NCBI GenBank assembly: GCA_037147235.1
Contig: JBAWVO010000135.1
Span: 1 to 16,687, forward strand
Length of the DNA stretch: 16,687 bases
Direction of reading: 5' to 3'
Source: JANXQG01 sp037147235
Lineage (GTDB): Bacteria > Planctomycetota > Planctomycetia > Pirellulales > Thermoguttaceae
Shown: positions 9,101 to 14,769 of the stretch, piece after piece
Numbering within the stretch: position 1 is the first letter of the stretch
Layout of the letters: every line of letters starts with the position of its first letter
Program-made: the position numbers and the translations under genes
The notes under the pieces: generated by a model
Database searches by the model: none
What the model was told of the DNA's origin: nothing
What the model saw: only the letters and a program-made list of their open reading frames with translations

Positions 9101-9499
9101 AAACTGGATGTTCAACTCAGCCTGTCCGGCTGCGTTGATGGTTCCCGTGGCAAGCATCTGTTGTAGACTGTAGCGCGGCCGCTGGTCGCCTTGCACCAGT
9201 TGATGCTTGAGCTTGTAGAGATCCTCAAAATCTTCCAGGGTAAAATTTGGAACGGCCTGAAGATTTCCCTGCTTGTCCTTCAGATAATAGATCGAAGGAT
9301 GGGTCTCTTCCACCCGTCGCGGAGATGTTTCCGTCGTCTCGCCAGAAGCAGGCTTGTCCTTAACAGGGCCGCGAGGCGGACTAACGTCCTGGGCCATCAG
9401 CGGCATGCACCAGGCAACCATCAGGCAATAGAGAACGTCTGCAACCCAATTCTTACGTGGACAGAGCAAGACAATTTCTCCAATTTTCCGACCGACCAC
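6110..9499 (-). CDS. Single-module secreted/membrane protein, homologous to each half of the 1954-residue protein
   Basis: This encodes 1129 residues from a GTG start, with no function recognised. The signal peptide spans about 16-36 (positive PRKN, hydrophobic stretch, cleavage after LMA). A Pro/Thr/Glu-rich linker (38-68) follows, then a motif at 70-97 (SIYYL...FTLEDFEDLYKL) matching the start of both modules of the downstream protein, then about 900 residues of beta-rich sequence. Next come three membrane helices (about 1007-1027, 1033-1050, 1053-1073), a basic RHLTADRR, and a Pro-rich cytoplasmic tail to 1129. Before the first helix lies a W.LLLPP segment also seen in module A. The start is uncertain: the GTG has AAGGAA about 16 bases upstream, whereas a TTG at codon 11 (9469) has GGAG 8 bases upstream and gives a shorter, more typical signal peptide. 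It is the first gene of a likely two-gene operon. Confidence 0.9.
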   Translation of the reverse strand: MVGRKIGEIVLLCPRKNWVADVLYCLMVAWCMPLMAQDVSPPRGPVKDKPASGETTETSPRRVEETHPSIYYLKDKQGNLQAVPNFTLEDFEDLYKLKHQLVQGDQRPRYSLQQMLATGTINAAGQAELNIQFRIMVREDQWTRIPLRLDQAVLRETAQYQGSGEHFLNFEGEGEGYVAWVRGAAGQQHQFTLKMLVPLTVTGQETRLRLLAPRATASELKMKVPYAKAVAKVSEGATLQTPGGGNQETELTVVGLNGDFELSWHPNDTAPGKAAVLEAFGNISARLDGRGVETEANFSVRSYGEAFDRVRIRLPPDTELVPGNANGYTLTTLDAGAASSGPGHRRLIEVLFAKRTVGPVEVRLTTKRAVNHANMMSATRGDHWLELAGFEFQESARQWGTIAVSVAGDWQVLWGASRGVRQIDQLSEAMRRKNVTAGFEYFAQPSSLMARLVPRKTRIGVEPEYVVLVDSDQIRLEARLRYTVRGAKIFAVDIAMQDWLIDEVGPDSVVAIDGVPKGASGPVLSLPLASPTIGQFEVRLKAHRPLPPATKSFSLVFPQPQSSSPAAAVVAVLPADNVEILPDSQSTTGLLRQQVAVPLELPLRQQEPLFYRSDAPRAVFVAELRRHRQKISASVTSRVTMDPTGDRVEQKFAYSIAHEPTDYFLLEVPRELRAKGRLVLHYEDQILTPVVLGEEVDDGTRPLRMRVALPKACIGPCEITAQYALPPLADAGDGNLHVPLVMPLDAELTGNKVLVTPGTEQQVEVATGVWTSVEGGVGQTTSPRTRELAAAKPTAEIAFKLNGESGSNAALVVDRAWIQTCMTQSATAARQDRAVFQLTTRRRELEITLPEGAAYEQASLQLNGANVSPRTRAERILRIPLSADVEPGRYVLSVQYHFPGSRASQGAMTFEFPSLGDDTWIRRAYWQLLLPPEEHLVVSSSELTGEFVWGWNSFYFGRRPVLSPTDLETWVGLRHPGNTPAPTGMNVYLFSSLGRIGPCEIVTAGRSIIVFVSSGIALLAGLLLIYVRAARHPVVLLVVTAILVALIAIYPELTLLAAQTSVLGLTLVLLAAFLRHLTADRRQPLLPEVSSTLAPSLPIPQPSKTPVPIVAASGSSRAMSIPIPPDVAI

Positions 9500-9593
9500 G
9501 TCAGCCGGAGTTTTCCTTGGCTAGAGATGCCGTTCTGCCAGGCGCAATATGGAAGAGATGAAGGCGACAAGCCCGTGCGGCACCTGTCATTCC

Positions 9594-9622
9594 ATTCTAA
9601 TTCAACCCGGAGCAAAAACCAA
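9594..9622 (-). promoter_or_regulatory. Candidate promoter of the envelope-protein operon
   Basis: On the minus strand TTGGTT (9622-9617) and TAGAAT (9599-9594, five of six to the -10 consensus) are separated by exactly 17 bases. Transcription would start near 9587 and leave a leader of about 88 bases before the GTG at 9499. The rest of the 221-base gap between toxin and operon (9500-9720) shows no gene and no clear terminator. Confidence 0.45.
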
Positions 9623-9720
9623 GCAGTATTTTCAGGTTTGGCGGTTGTTTTATGCCACGACGGGTGGAGATTGCACTAACCCAAAACAGCAGTTGGCCAT
9701 GTTGCGATCAAGGCCCATCC

Positions 9721-10143
9721 TCAAAGCAATCCCAAAATATCGCTCACCCTCACGATTCGGGTATTACCGAATGTTTGAAGCACCAGTAAATCCTGGTCAC
9801 CCGTGACGAGATATGAGGCTTCGCCGGATGCGGCCAGGGCGAGAAACATGTCGTCGTATTGATCTCGGCAGACGCCAGCGACGTCTGCCGTGACATCGAC
9901 GACCTCGGCGTGCAATAGCAGTTCCTCCTCGACAATCATGGTGATTTCCGCTGGCGAAAGACAAAACTTAGGGTAGGACAGAACCTTGCTGAATTCCGCA
10001 AAGGTTTCCTTGGAAACGAGCGGCACCAATCGCCCGTTAACCCACCAATCGCGAAGCTTTCCCGGTTGTCCGCCAAACAACAGGGCCGAGACCAGAACAT
10101 TGGTATCGATAACGACCCTGATGGGAATTATTTTCTTGCCCAT
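9721..10143 (-). CDS. PIN-domain toxin of a toxin-antitoxin pair
   Basis: This is a 140-residue PIN-domain protein of the 'putative toxin-antitoxin system toxin component' type. PIN toxins are Mg-dependent RNases that cut RNA and arrest growth when the antitoxin is lost. The acidic active-site set is visible: Asp13 in VVIDTNVLVSAL, Glu50 in FAEF, Asp97/Asp98 in DQYDDMFLA, and Asp116 in YLVTGDQDLL. Length is normal and nothing looks broken. The ATG overlaps the end of the antitoxin gene by 16 bases and has GAGG 7 bases upstream, pointing to translational coupling. It is related to, but not a classical, VapC. The family call is firm; the target RNA cannot be told from sequence. Confidence 0.9.
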   Translation of the reverse strand: MGKKIIPIRVVIDTNVLVSALLFGGQPGKLRDWWVNGRLVPLVSKETFAEFSKVLSYPKFCLSPAEITMIVEEELLLHAEVVDVTADVAGVCRDQYDDMFLALAASGEASYLVTGDQDLLVLQTFGNTRIVRVSDILGLL

Positions 10144-10358
10144 TGAACCGCCTCGGCCACATCCTCTGGAGCGAGCCCCAGCTTTTTCATCTTGGAGCGG
10201 ACCGTGCCTAGCGCGAGGATAGCCGGAACGACCTTGACCGGCGTTAGTACAATGCGATTCTCCTCGACCGTGGCGTCAAAAAGATCGATGCCGGGAAAGT
10301 TGCCGACAATCTCCTTGGGAAGAGTAAGCTGATTCTTGGATGTTTTCCTTGCTAACAT
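10128..10358 (-). CDS. AbrB/MazE-like antitoxin
   Basis: This is a 76-residue antitoxin. The N-terminal part (about 3-40; KNQLTLPKEIV, then EENRIVLTPV) fits the swapped-hairpin AbrB/SpoVT/MazE DNA-binding fold. The C-terminal helical part (about 52-76, RSKMKKLG..PEDVAEAVQWARK) is where such antitoxins usually bind and block the toxin. It has the clearest ribosome binding site in the window, AAGGAG (10372-10367), 8 bases before the ATG, as expected for a labile antitoxin that must be made in excess. It precedes and overlaps the PIN toxin. Autoregulation is likely through the palindromic operator at 10370-10390. AbrB-type antitoxins of PIN toxins are well known; the exact subfamily is not certain. 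Confidence 0.85.
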   Translation of the reverse strand: MLARKTSKNQLTLPKEIVGNFPGIDLFDATVEENRIVLTPVKVVPAILALGTVRSKMKKLGLAPEDVAEAVQWARK

Positions 10359-10369
10359 TGTATTGTCTC

Positions 10370-10390
10370 CTTACAGTAAGGATATCTTAC
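10370..10390. promoter_or_regulatory. Three-half-site palindromic operator of the toxin-antitoxin operon
   Basis: On the plus strand the order is CTTAC-A-GTAAG-GATAT-CTTAC. The middle GTAAG pairs with either flanking CTTAC, giving two interlocked palindromes with centres of 1 and 5 bases. It covers the antitoxin promoter's -10 element and the expected start of transcription and touches the ribosome binding site. This is the usual place for an antitoxin or toxin-antitoxin complex to repress its own operon. Confidence 0.6.
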
Positions 10391-10407
10391 TTAACGACAG
10401 GAGTCAA
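10379..10407 (-). promoter_or_regulatory. Antitoxin-toxin operon promoter
   Basis: On the minus strand TTGACT (10407-10402, five of six to the -35 consensus) and TATCCT (10384-10379, four of six to the -10) are spaced by 17 bases. Transcription would begin near 10372, just before the antitoxin ribosome binding site. It overlaps the operator-like palindrome. Confidence 0.55.
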
Positions 10408-10434
10408 GTCTTCCATGAGTTGGTGAAATCGCTG

Positions 10435-10440
10435 TATACT
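10435..10440 (+). promoter_or_regulatory. -10 element directly before the helicase start
   Basis: TATACT (five of six to consensus) ends 6 bases before the ATG at 10447, so transcription would start at or next to the start codon. No good -35 lies 16-18 bases upstream (best TTCCAT, poor). Either the helicase message is leaderless or the true promoter is further upstream, near the toxin-antitoxin promoter. Confidence 0.35.
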
Positions 10441-10446
10441 AAGAAG

Positions 10447-12705
10447 ATGGAACATCTACTGCAAAACTTGACCGAGGCTCAGCGGGCGGCCGTCCTGCAT
10501 CACGACGGTCCCTTGCTGATTCTCGCCGGACCTGGAAGCGGAAAGACGCGGGTCATTACGCACCGCATTGCGAGAATGCTGGCCGACGGCGTTCCGGGGC
10601 AGCAGATTCTCGCCCTGACGTTCACGAACAAGGCGGCCGACGAAATGCGGCTCCGTGTCGAGCGGCTTGCCCCCGGCAGTCAGGTCTGGATCGGCACCTT
10701 CCACCGATTCTGCGCCAGATTGTTGCGCAAATACGCGACGATCGTGGGACTTGAAGCAAACTACACAATTTACGACACCGGCGATAGTACCCAAGCCCTG
10801 CGACGAGTCATGGCGCAGTTGCAGACCGATGCCACTTTCGCTTCCCCCGAGTCGGTCGGCCGTGCCATTAGCTGGGCAAAAAATAGTCTTATCGGCCCCG
10901 ATCAGTATCTGCCGAAGTCTGGAAATCCCCTCGGAAGCATCGTACAGAAAATTTACCCCGCCTATCAGGCGAAGTTGGCTAGCTCAAACGCGGTTGATTT
11001 CGACGATCTGCTCCTGCACGTCGCCAAAATGCTCCGCGAAGATCCTGAAGTGAGGGCGTGCCTCGACGAGCGTTACCGCTATATTCTGGTGGATGAGTAT
11101 CAGGACACGAACCTGGCCCAGTACGCTATCGCCCGGGCACTATCGATCGACTATCCGAATTTGGCGGTGACCGGCGACCCGGATCAGTCGATTTATGGCT
11201 GGCGGGGGGCCAATCTGAACAACATCCTCGACTTTGAGAAGGATTTTACCGAGGTCCGCGTCGTTCGCTTGGAGCAGAACTATCGCAGCACGAAGCGGAT
11301 CCTGCGGGTGGCGGACGAGTTGATTTTGCACAACCTACGCCGGAAGAAGAAAGCCCTTTTCACCGAGAACGCGGCGGGCGAACCGGTCCGCATGGTGACC
11401 TATCGCACGCAGAAGGACGAGGCCGAGGGGATTGCCAACGAGATTGCGGGCGAGATCGCCGCCGGTCGCCGCTTTGCCCGCGATTTCGCGATCTTCTATC
11501 GCACAAACGCACTGAGCCGGTCGTTTGAGTTCGCCCTCCGCGAGGCGGGCGTTCCGTATCAGATGGTTCGAGGGATCGAGTTCTTTCAGCGGAAGGAGAC
11601 CAAGGACGTTCTGGCCTACTTGCAGCTCGTCAACAATCCGCACGACGAAGTGGCCCTGCTCCGTGTCATCAACACGCCAACTCGCGGCATTGGCAAGACC
11701 ACGATCGAGCGGCTTTCGCATCATGCCGGCCAACACGGGATGACGCTGTTGGATGCAGCCCGTGGGGCGAAGAATGTCGAGACCATTTCCGCTCGGGCGG
11801 CCAAGCTGGTTGCGAATTTCGTGCAGATTGTCGATCGCCTGATCGCGGCCGCCCACGGGCCAATTGAGGAACTGCTGGGGTTGGTGCTGAACGAGTCGGG
11901 GTATGAGGCGATGCTGAAGGCATCCGACGATGAAGAGGACGAAGAGCGGCTCGCCAACATCCAGGAACTTTTAACGGTTGCCCGAGAGTTTGACGAGCGG
12001 CATCCCGGTAGTGGGAGCCTTGAGGCATTCCTTGAGGAGACGGCACTCGTGAACGACACGGACGCGTGGGAGACGCAGCTCGATCGCGTAACCCTGATGA
12101 CGTTGCACGCCTCGAAGGGACTGGAATTTCCCTGCGTCTATATGGTTGCCGTCGAGGAAGGTCTGTTGCCGCACCAGCGCAGCCGCGAAAATGCCGAGCA
12201 GTTGGAGGAGGAGCGGCGGCTGATGTTCGTCGGCATCACGCGGGCACAGCATCGGTTGCAGCTCAGCTTGGTCCAATATCGCGACTTCCGCGGCGAGCGG
12301 AAGCCGGTGATTCCCAGCTCGTTTCTCATGGAGTTGCCGCGCGGCGAGATGGCAGTTCAGCGGCCGGAAACGGTCCGCGTCATGGCCATCGACGATATCG
12401 ACGAATTTCCCGAGGATCACGAACTGGTCTTCCGTCAAGAAGAGCCGCAAGAGACCGTGGCGGAAAAGTTCTGCCCCGGGCTACAAACCGCAGCGGAGTT
12501 GATTGGCGATGGCCGGCGGCAGGATGCTTTTGACCCGGATGTTTTCCGGCAGGGGACGGTCGTTTTGCATCCCGACTACGGCCTCGGCAAAGTCGTTGCC
12601 CTCAGCGGCAGCGGCAGCGATCGGACGGCGACGATCGACTTTGTCACAGCGGCCAGACGGAAGAAGTTGCCGCTGGTGGGGAGCGGGTTGAGGCGGGTGA
12701 AATAG
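10447..12705 (+). CDS. pcrA: ATP-dependent DNA helicase PcrA/UvrD (superfamily 1)
   Basis: This encodes 752 residues from the ATG at 10447. It is a 3'-5' DNA helicase that uses ATP to unwind DNA in nucleotide excision and mismatch repair and to remove proteins such as recombinase filaments or stalled RNA polymerase. Motifs in order: Walker A GPGSGKT (28-34), a TFTNKAADEM block, Walker B VDEYQDT (from 215), GDPDQSIYGWRGA (243-255), EQNYRST, a TLMTLHASKGLEFP block (from about 549), and MFVGITRAQHR (from 593). A linker leads to a Tudor-like C-terminal domain (703-752, HPDYGLGKV...RKKLPLVGSGLRRV), the part that in PcrA/UvrD contacts RNA polymerase. An in-frame ATG at 10336 would add 37 residues but run into the antitoxin gene and lacks family similarity. 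The name UvrD is equally acceptable. Confidence 0.95.
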   Translation: MEHLLQNLTEAQRAAVLHHDGPLLILAGPGSGKTRVITHRIARMLADGVPGQQILALTFTNKAADEMRLRVERLAPGSQVWIGTFHRFCARLLRKYATIVGLEANYTIYDTGDSTQALRRVMAQLQTDATFASPESVGRAISWAKNSLIGPDQYLPKSGNPLGSIVQKIYPAYQAKLASSNAVDFDDLLLHVAKMLREDPEVRACLDERYRYILVDEYQDTNLAQYAIARALSIDYPNLAVTGDPDQSIYGWRGANLNNILDFEKDFTEVRVVRLEQNYRSTKRILRVADELILHNLRRKKKALFTENAAGEPVRMVTYRTQKDEAEGIANEIAGEIAAGRRFARDFAIFYRTNALSRSFEFALREAGVPYQMVRGIEFFQRKETKDVLAYLQLVNNPHDEVALLRVINTPTRGIGKTTIERLSHHAGQHGMTLLDAARGAKNVETISARAAKLVANFVQIVDRLIAAAHGPIEELLGLVLNESGYEAMLKASDDEEDEERLANIQELLTVAREFDERHPGSGSLEAFLEETALVNDTDAWETQLDRVTLMTLHASKGLEFPCVYMVAVEEGLLPHQRSRENAEQLEEERRLMFVGITRAQHRLQLSLVQYRDFRGERKPVIPSSFLMELPRGEMAVQRPETVRVMAIDDIDEFPEDHELVFRQEEPQETVAEKFCPGLQTAAELIGDGRRQDAFDPDVFRQGTVVLHPDYGLGKVVALSGSGSDRTATIDFVTAARRKKLPLVGSGLRRVK

Positions 12706-12739
12706 GGGGAGATGGATTGCCGACGAGCCTCCGGAGCTA

Positions 12740-12851
12740 AGGACCGGCGCAGAAATAACTGTCGCAAGAAAAGTAGCAGGCACACTCCGTGTGCCGTCTG
12801 CCCCCGCTCGGCGAGTGGGCAAAACACGACAGTTATTTCTGCGCCGGTCCT
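12740..12851. repeat. 112-bp element with long perfect inverted ends (MITE- or REP-doublet-like)
   Basis: Outer arms 12740-12764 and 12827-12851 are perfect 25-base inverted repeats (left arm AGGACCGGCGCAG...ACTGTCG). The outermost pair belongs to a TAA present on both sides (12738-12740 and 12851-12853), which may be a 3-base target duplication, leaving 24-base true ends. Inside sits a copy of the GTAGCAGGCACAC repeat. The element starts 34 bases after the helicase stop and could end helicase transcription as a large hairpin, though it has no T-run. The rest of 12706-13036, on both sides of the element, holds nothing I recognise; the short ORFs there look accidental. Confidence 0.6.
12773..12795 (+). 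repeat. Second copy of the GTAGCAGGCACAC palindromic repeat
   Basis: It starts GTAGCAGGCACACTCC and forms a perfect 7-bp hairpin, GGCACAC (12779-12785) with GTGTGCC (12789-12795) around TCC. A further G/C-rich stretch (CTGCCC...GTGGGCA) extends it to about 12821. It is nested within the 112-bp inverted-repeat element and is related to 118-143. Confidence 0.6.
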
Positions 12852-13036
12852 AACCTACGTGGACGCCGACATCTCCGAGGCGACCTTATGGACTCGCACG
12901 AACGTGGGTTCTACCTCATTGCAGCCGGGGCTACGGTCGCCAGCAACAAAATGACCAGAATCACCAAACATCCACCGCGCCTGGGCAATACCTTGCAATC
13001 AGTCGTCCAGCGTCGGATTTATAGCCGATGTCCCGT

Positions 13037-14467
13037 TTATGCATCCCCATCCCCACCCGCCAATTCCGGTGTTTGCAACAACCTCGGCGTCACTTCGACG
13101 GGCGGCAATTCCATGATTTCGTCGTCCACGCCCGTTGTTCCCAAGTCCTTGAACTTCCTGGCCGTTATCAAAACCCTGGTTTCCAGTGAAGCGACGGCCC
13201 TATTATACGCGTCCGTGGCACCGCTCAGGCTCTTCCCCACTTTGGCAAGATGGTCGCCCATGTTCGCCAACCGCTTGTAAAGCTCTTTGCCCAAGTCGCT
13301 GATTTCCTTGGCATTTTCGGCCAGCTTCTCTTGCCGCCAGCCATAGGCCACGGCCCGCAGCAGGGCAATCAGCGTCGTCGGCGTGGCGATGATCACGTTC
13401 TGCTCGACGCCCATTTCGATCAGACTAGGGTCATATTCCAGGGCGGCACTGAAAAAGACTTCGCCGGGCAGAAAAAGGACAACGAATTCCGGGGCTGGGT
13501 TGAACTGCTCGAAATAGGACTTGCGACCCAAGGCCGTAATGTGATCCCGCACCTGCCGGGCATGGGCCTGAAGGCGAGCCGTGCGAGTTTCATCGTCCTT
13601 GGCTTCAATAGCGTCGAGATAGGCCGACAGGGGGGCCTTGGCATCGACGACGATATTTTTTGTGCCCGGCAAGCGGACCAGAAGATCGGGCCGTAGCCTG
13701 CCGTCCTCGGTGTCGGTGCTTTGCTGCTCGTAGAAATCACAATGGTCGAGCATCCCCGCCATTTCCACGACCCGTTTCAACTGGATTTCACCCCAGCGGC
13801 CACGAACTTGGGGACGGCGCAGGGCTTTTACCAAATTGCCGGTCTCGGATTGAAGCTGCTTCTGGGTTTCCATCAACGATTTGACCTGTTCGGTCAGGCC
13901 CATGTAGGCACCGGCACGGGCCTTTTCCAGTTCGTTGATCTTGGTATCCACCTTGTCGAGGGATTCCTTGACCGGCTTGACGAGTTCTGTGATCGCTTGC
14001 TGACGTTTTTCCAAATCGCCCTTGGCGGCCTCCTGAAATGTTCCAAGGGTTTCCTTCGCCAATTCCAAGAAGGACTGGTTGTTTCCCTTGAGGGCATCGG
14101 CGGCAAGGGCCTTGAAGGCGTCGGCCAGCTTTTGCTGGGCTTGGTTCACGATGGCCAGTTTTTCTTCGGACTGTTTGCGTTCCAGGTCGAGGGTGGTGGC
14201 GTATTGAGCCAGCTTGGATCTAAGATTCGATTCGGTGACCTGGTTTTCCTTGGTTTGGTGTTCAAATTGCTGGAGTTTCTCATTTTGAGCGGCTATGGTT
14301 TGGTCACGGGCCTGCATCCGCTCGGTCAGGGCAATGCGTTCGCCTTCAGCGTCGGATTTGCCTTTCTCGTAAGCATTTTGGATCTTATTTCGGAGGACGA
14401 GCCATGCGGCGGTAACACCGATGGCGAGGCCGATGAAGAGCAGGAGGATTGGGAGAAGTTGATTCAT
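13037..14467 (-). CDS. rmuC: RmuC-family DNA recombination protein
   Basis: This is a 476-residue RmuC family protein. The family is linked to limiting inversions and rearrangements at short inverted repeats and has a PD-(D/E)XK-nuclease-like core, but its reaction is not well established. Seen here: one N-terminal membrane helix (about 4-25), a long charged coiled coil (about 28-200, rich in Gln, Glu, Lys and Leu), then the RmuC core with RGRWGEIQL (from about 221), RPDLLVRLPG..IVVDAKAPLSAY (about 260-283), FNPAPEFVVLFLPGE and VIIATPTTLIALLRAVAYGWRQEK. The C-terminal 35 residues are acidic and Gly/Pro-rich and probably unstructured. The length is usual. A G-rich stretch (GGGGTAG) lies just before the ATG. 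The product should sit on the cytoplasmic membrane with the core in the cytoplasm. Confidence 0.92.
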   Translation of the reverse strand: MNQLLPILLLFIGLAIGVTAAWLVLRNKIQNAYEKGKSDAEGERIALTERMQARDQTIAAQNEKLQQFEHQTKENQVTESNLRSKLAQYATTLDLERKQSEEKLAIVNQAQQKLADAFKALAADALKGNNQSFLELAKETLGTFQEAAKGDLEKRQQAITELVKPVKESLDKVDTKINELEKARAGAYMGLTEQVKSLMETQKQLQSETGNLVKALRRPQVRGRWGEIQLKRVVEMAGMLDHCDFYEQQSTDTEDGRLRPDLLVRLPGTKNIVVDAKAPLSAYLDAIEAKDDETRTARLQAHARQVRDHITALGRKSYFEQFNPAPEFVVLFLPGEVFFSAALEYDPSLIEMGVEQNVIIATPTTLIALLRAVAYGWRQEKLAENAKEISDLGKELYKRLANMGDHLAKVGKSLSGATDAYNRAVASLETRVLITARKFKDLGTTGVDDEIMELPPVEVTPRLLQTPELAGGDGDA

Positions 14468-14472
14468 CGTTT

Positions 14473-14541
14473 CTACCCCACCCCCAACGCCTTAAACACT
14501 GCATCCAGAGGTATGGCAATAGGCAATTTCGTGGAAAGCAT
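14473..14541 (-). other. Possible 22-codon leader ORF before rmuC
   Basis: A short frame starts ATGCTTTCCACGAAA (MLSTK), ends in ALGVG and stops 5 bases before the rmuC ATG. A GGAG lies 12 bases upstream, inside the outer arm of the neighbouring palindrome. The composition looks protein-like (LPIAIPLDAVFKAL), so it could be a coupled leader peptide, the tail of a gene cut by the repeat, or chance. I recognise no family. Confidence 0.2.
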
Positions 14542-14549
14542 GATTTTAC

Positions 14550-14660
14550 GGCTCTCCGCCAGGTTTGTGGTGCGGGCGTCTCGCCTGCCTGGTTCAACCA
14601 CAACATCTTGGGCAGGCGGGACGCCCGCACCACAATTATCCGCAAACCCGGCGGAGAGCC
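14550..14660. repeat. Two-level palindromic repeat (REPIN-like) between glyS and rmuC
   Basis: Inner arms 14567-14589 (GTGGTGCGGGCGTCTCGCC...) and 14611-14633 are inverted repeats with 22 of 23 positions matching around a 21-base loop. Outer arms 14550-14567 (GGCTCTCCGCCAGGTTTG) and 14643-14660 match 17 of 18. On the right, 9 extra bases separate the two levels. The inner sequence is, from memory, a very common dispersed repeat in planctomycete genomes. In this 302-base gap it is the main content, along with a small hairpin nearer glyS. Confidence 0.75.
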
Positions 14661-14696
14661 ACAACTCTATTATCCGCGAAAAGCAGCAAATTGCAA

Positions 14697-14713
14697 TGGC
14701 ACAAGCTGTGCCA
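14697..14713 (-). terminator. Hairpin downstream of glyS
   Basis: TGGCACA (14713-14707) and TGTGCCA (14703-14697) form a perfect 7-bp stem around a 3-base loop, 57 bases past the glyS stop. A second short inverted repeat (CCGCA/TGCGG, 14716-14733) lies beside it. The T-rich stretch that follows on the minus strand is broken (ATTGCAATTTGCTGCTTTT), so this is at best a weak intrinsic terminator. Confidence 0.3.
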
Positions 14714-14769
14714 AGCCGCAGCGGCAACTGCGGAACTGCTTGTCGCGAAACGGCTTAGGAACGGAAATT

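Noticed and set aside
9549..9806. 85-residue open frame on the plus strand between the envelope operon and the toxin
   Set aside because: It overlaps the end of the toxin gene and the proposed operon promoter, lacks recognisable domains, and has a low-complexity shadow-like tail.
10336..10446. 37-codon upstream extension of the helicase
   Set aside because: It overlaps the antitoxin start and operator and has no helicase similarity; family similarity begins right after the ATG at 10447.
12740..12851. CRISPR array or attachment site
   Set aside because: There are only two copies, inverted, with no regular spacing and no integrase or cas gene nearby.
12712..13030. Short open frames after the helicase on both strands
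   Set aside because: They run through palindromic repeats, have no ribosome binding sites and show no family resemblance.
14473..14727. 84-residue minus-strand frame with a GVPPAQ..RRDARTT type sequence
   Set aside because: Most of it is translation of the palindromic repeat, a known source of false small proteins. Only the last 22 codons are kept as a doubtful feature.
13721..14758. 345-residue open frame on the plus strand opposite rmuC
   Set aside because: It is the antisense shadow of the rmuC coiled coil. It is Phe/Leu/Gly-rich with no family features, while rmuC is clearly real.
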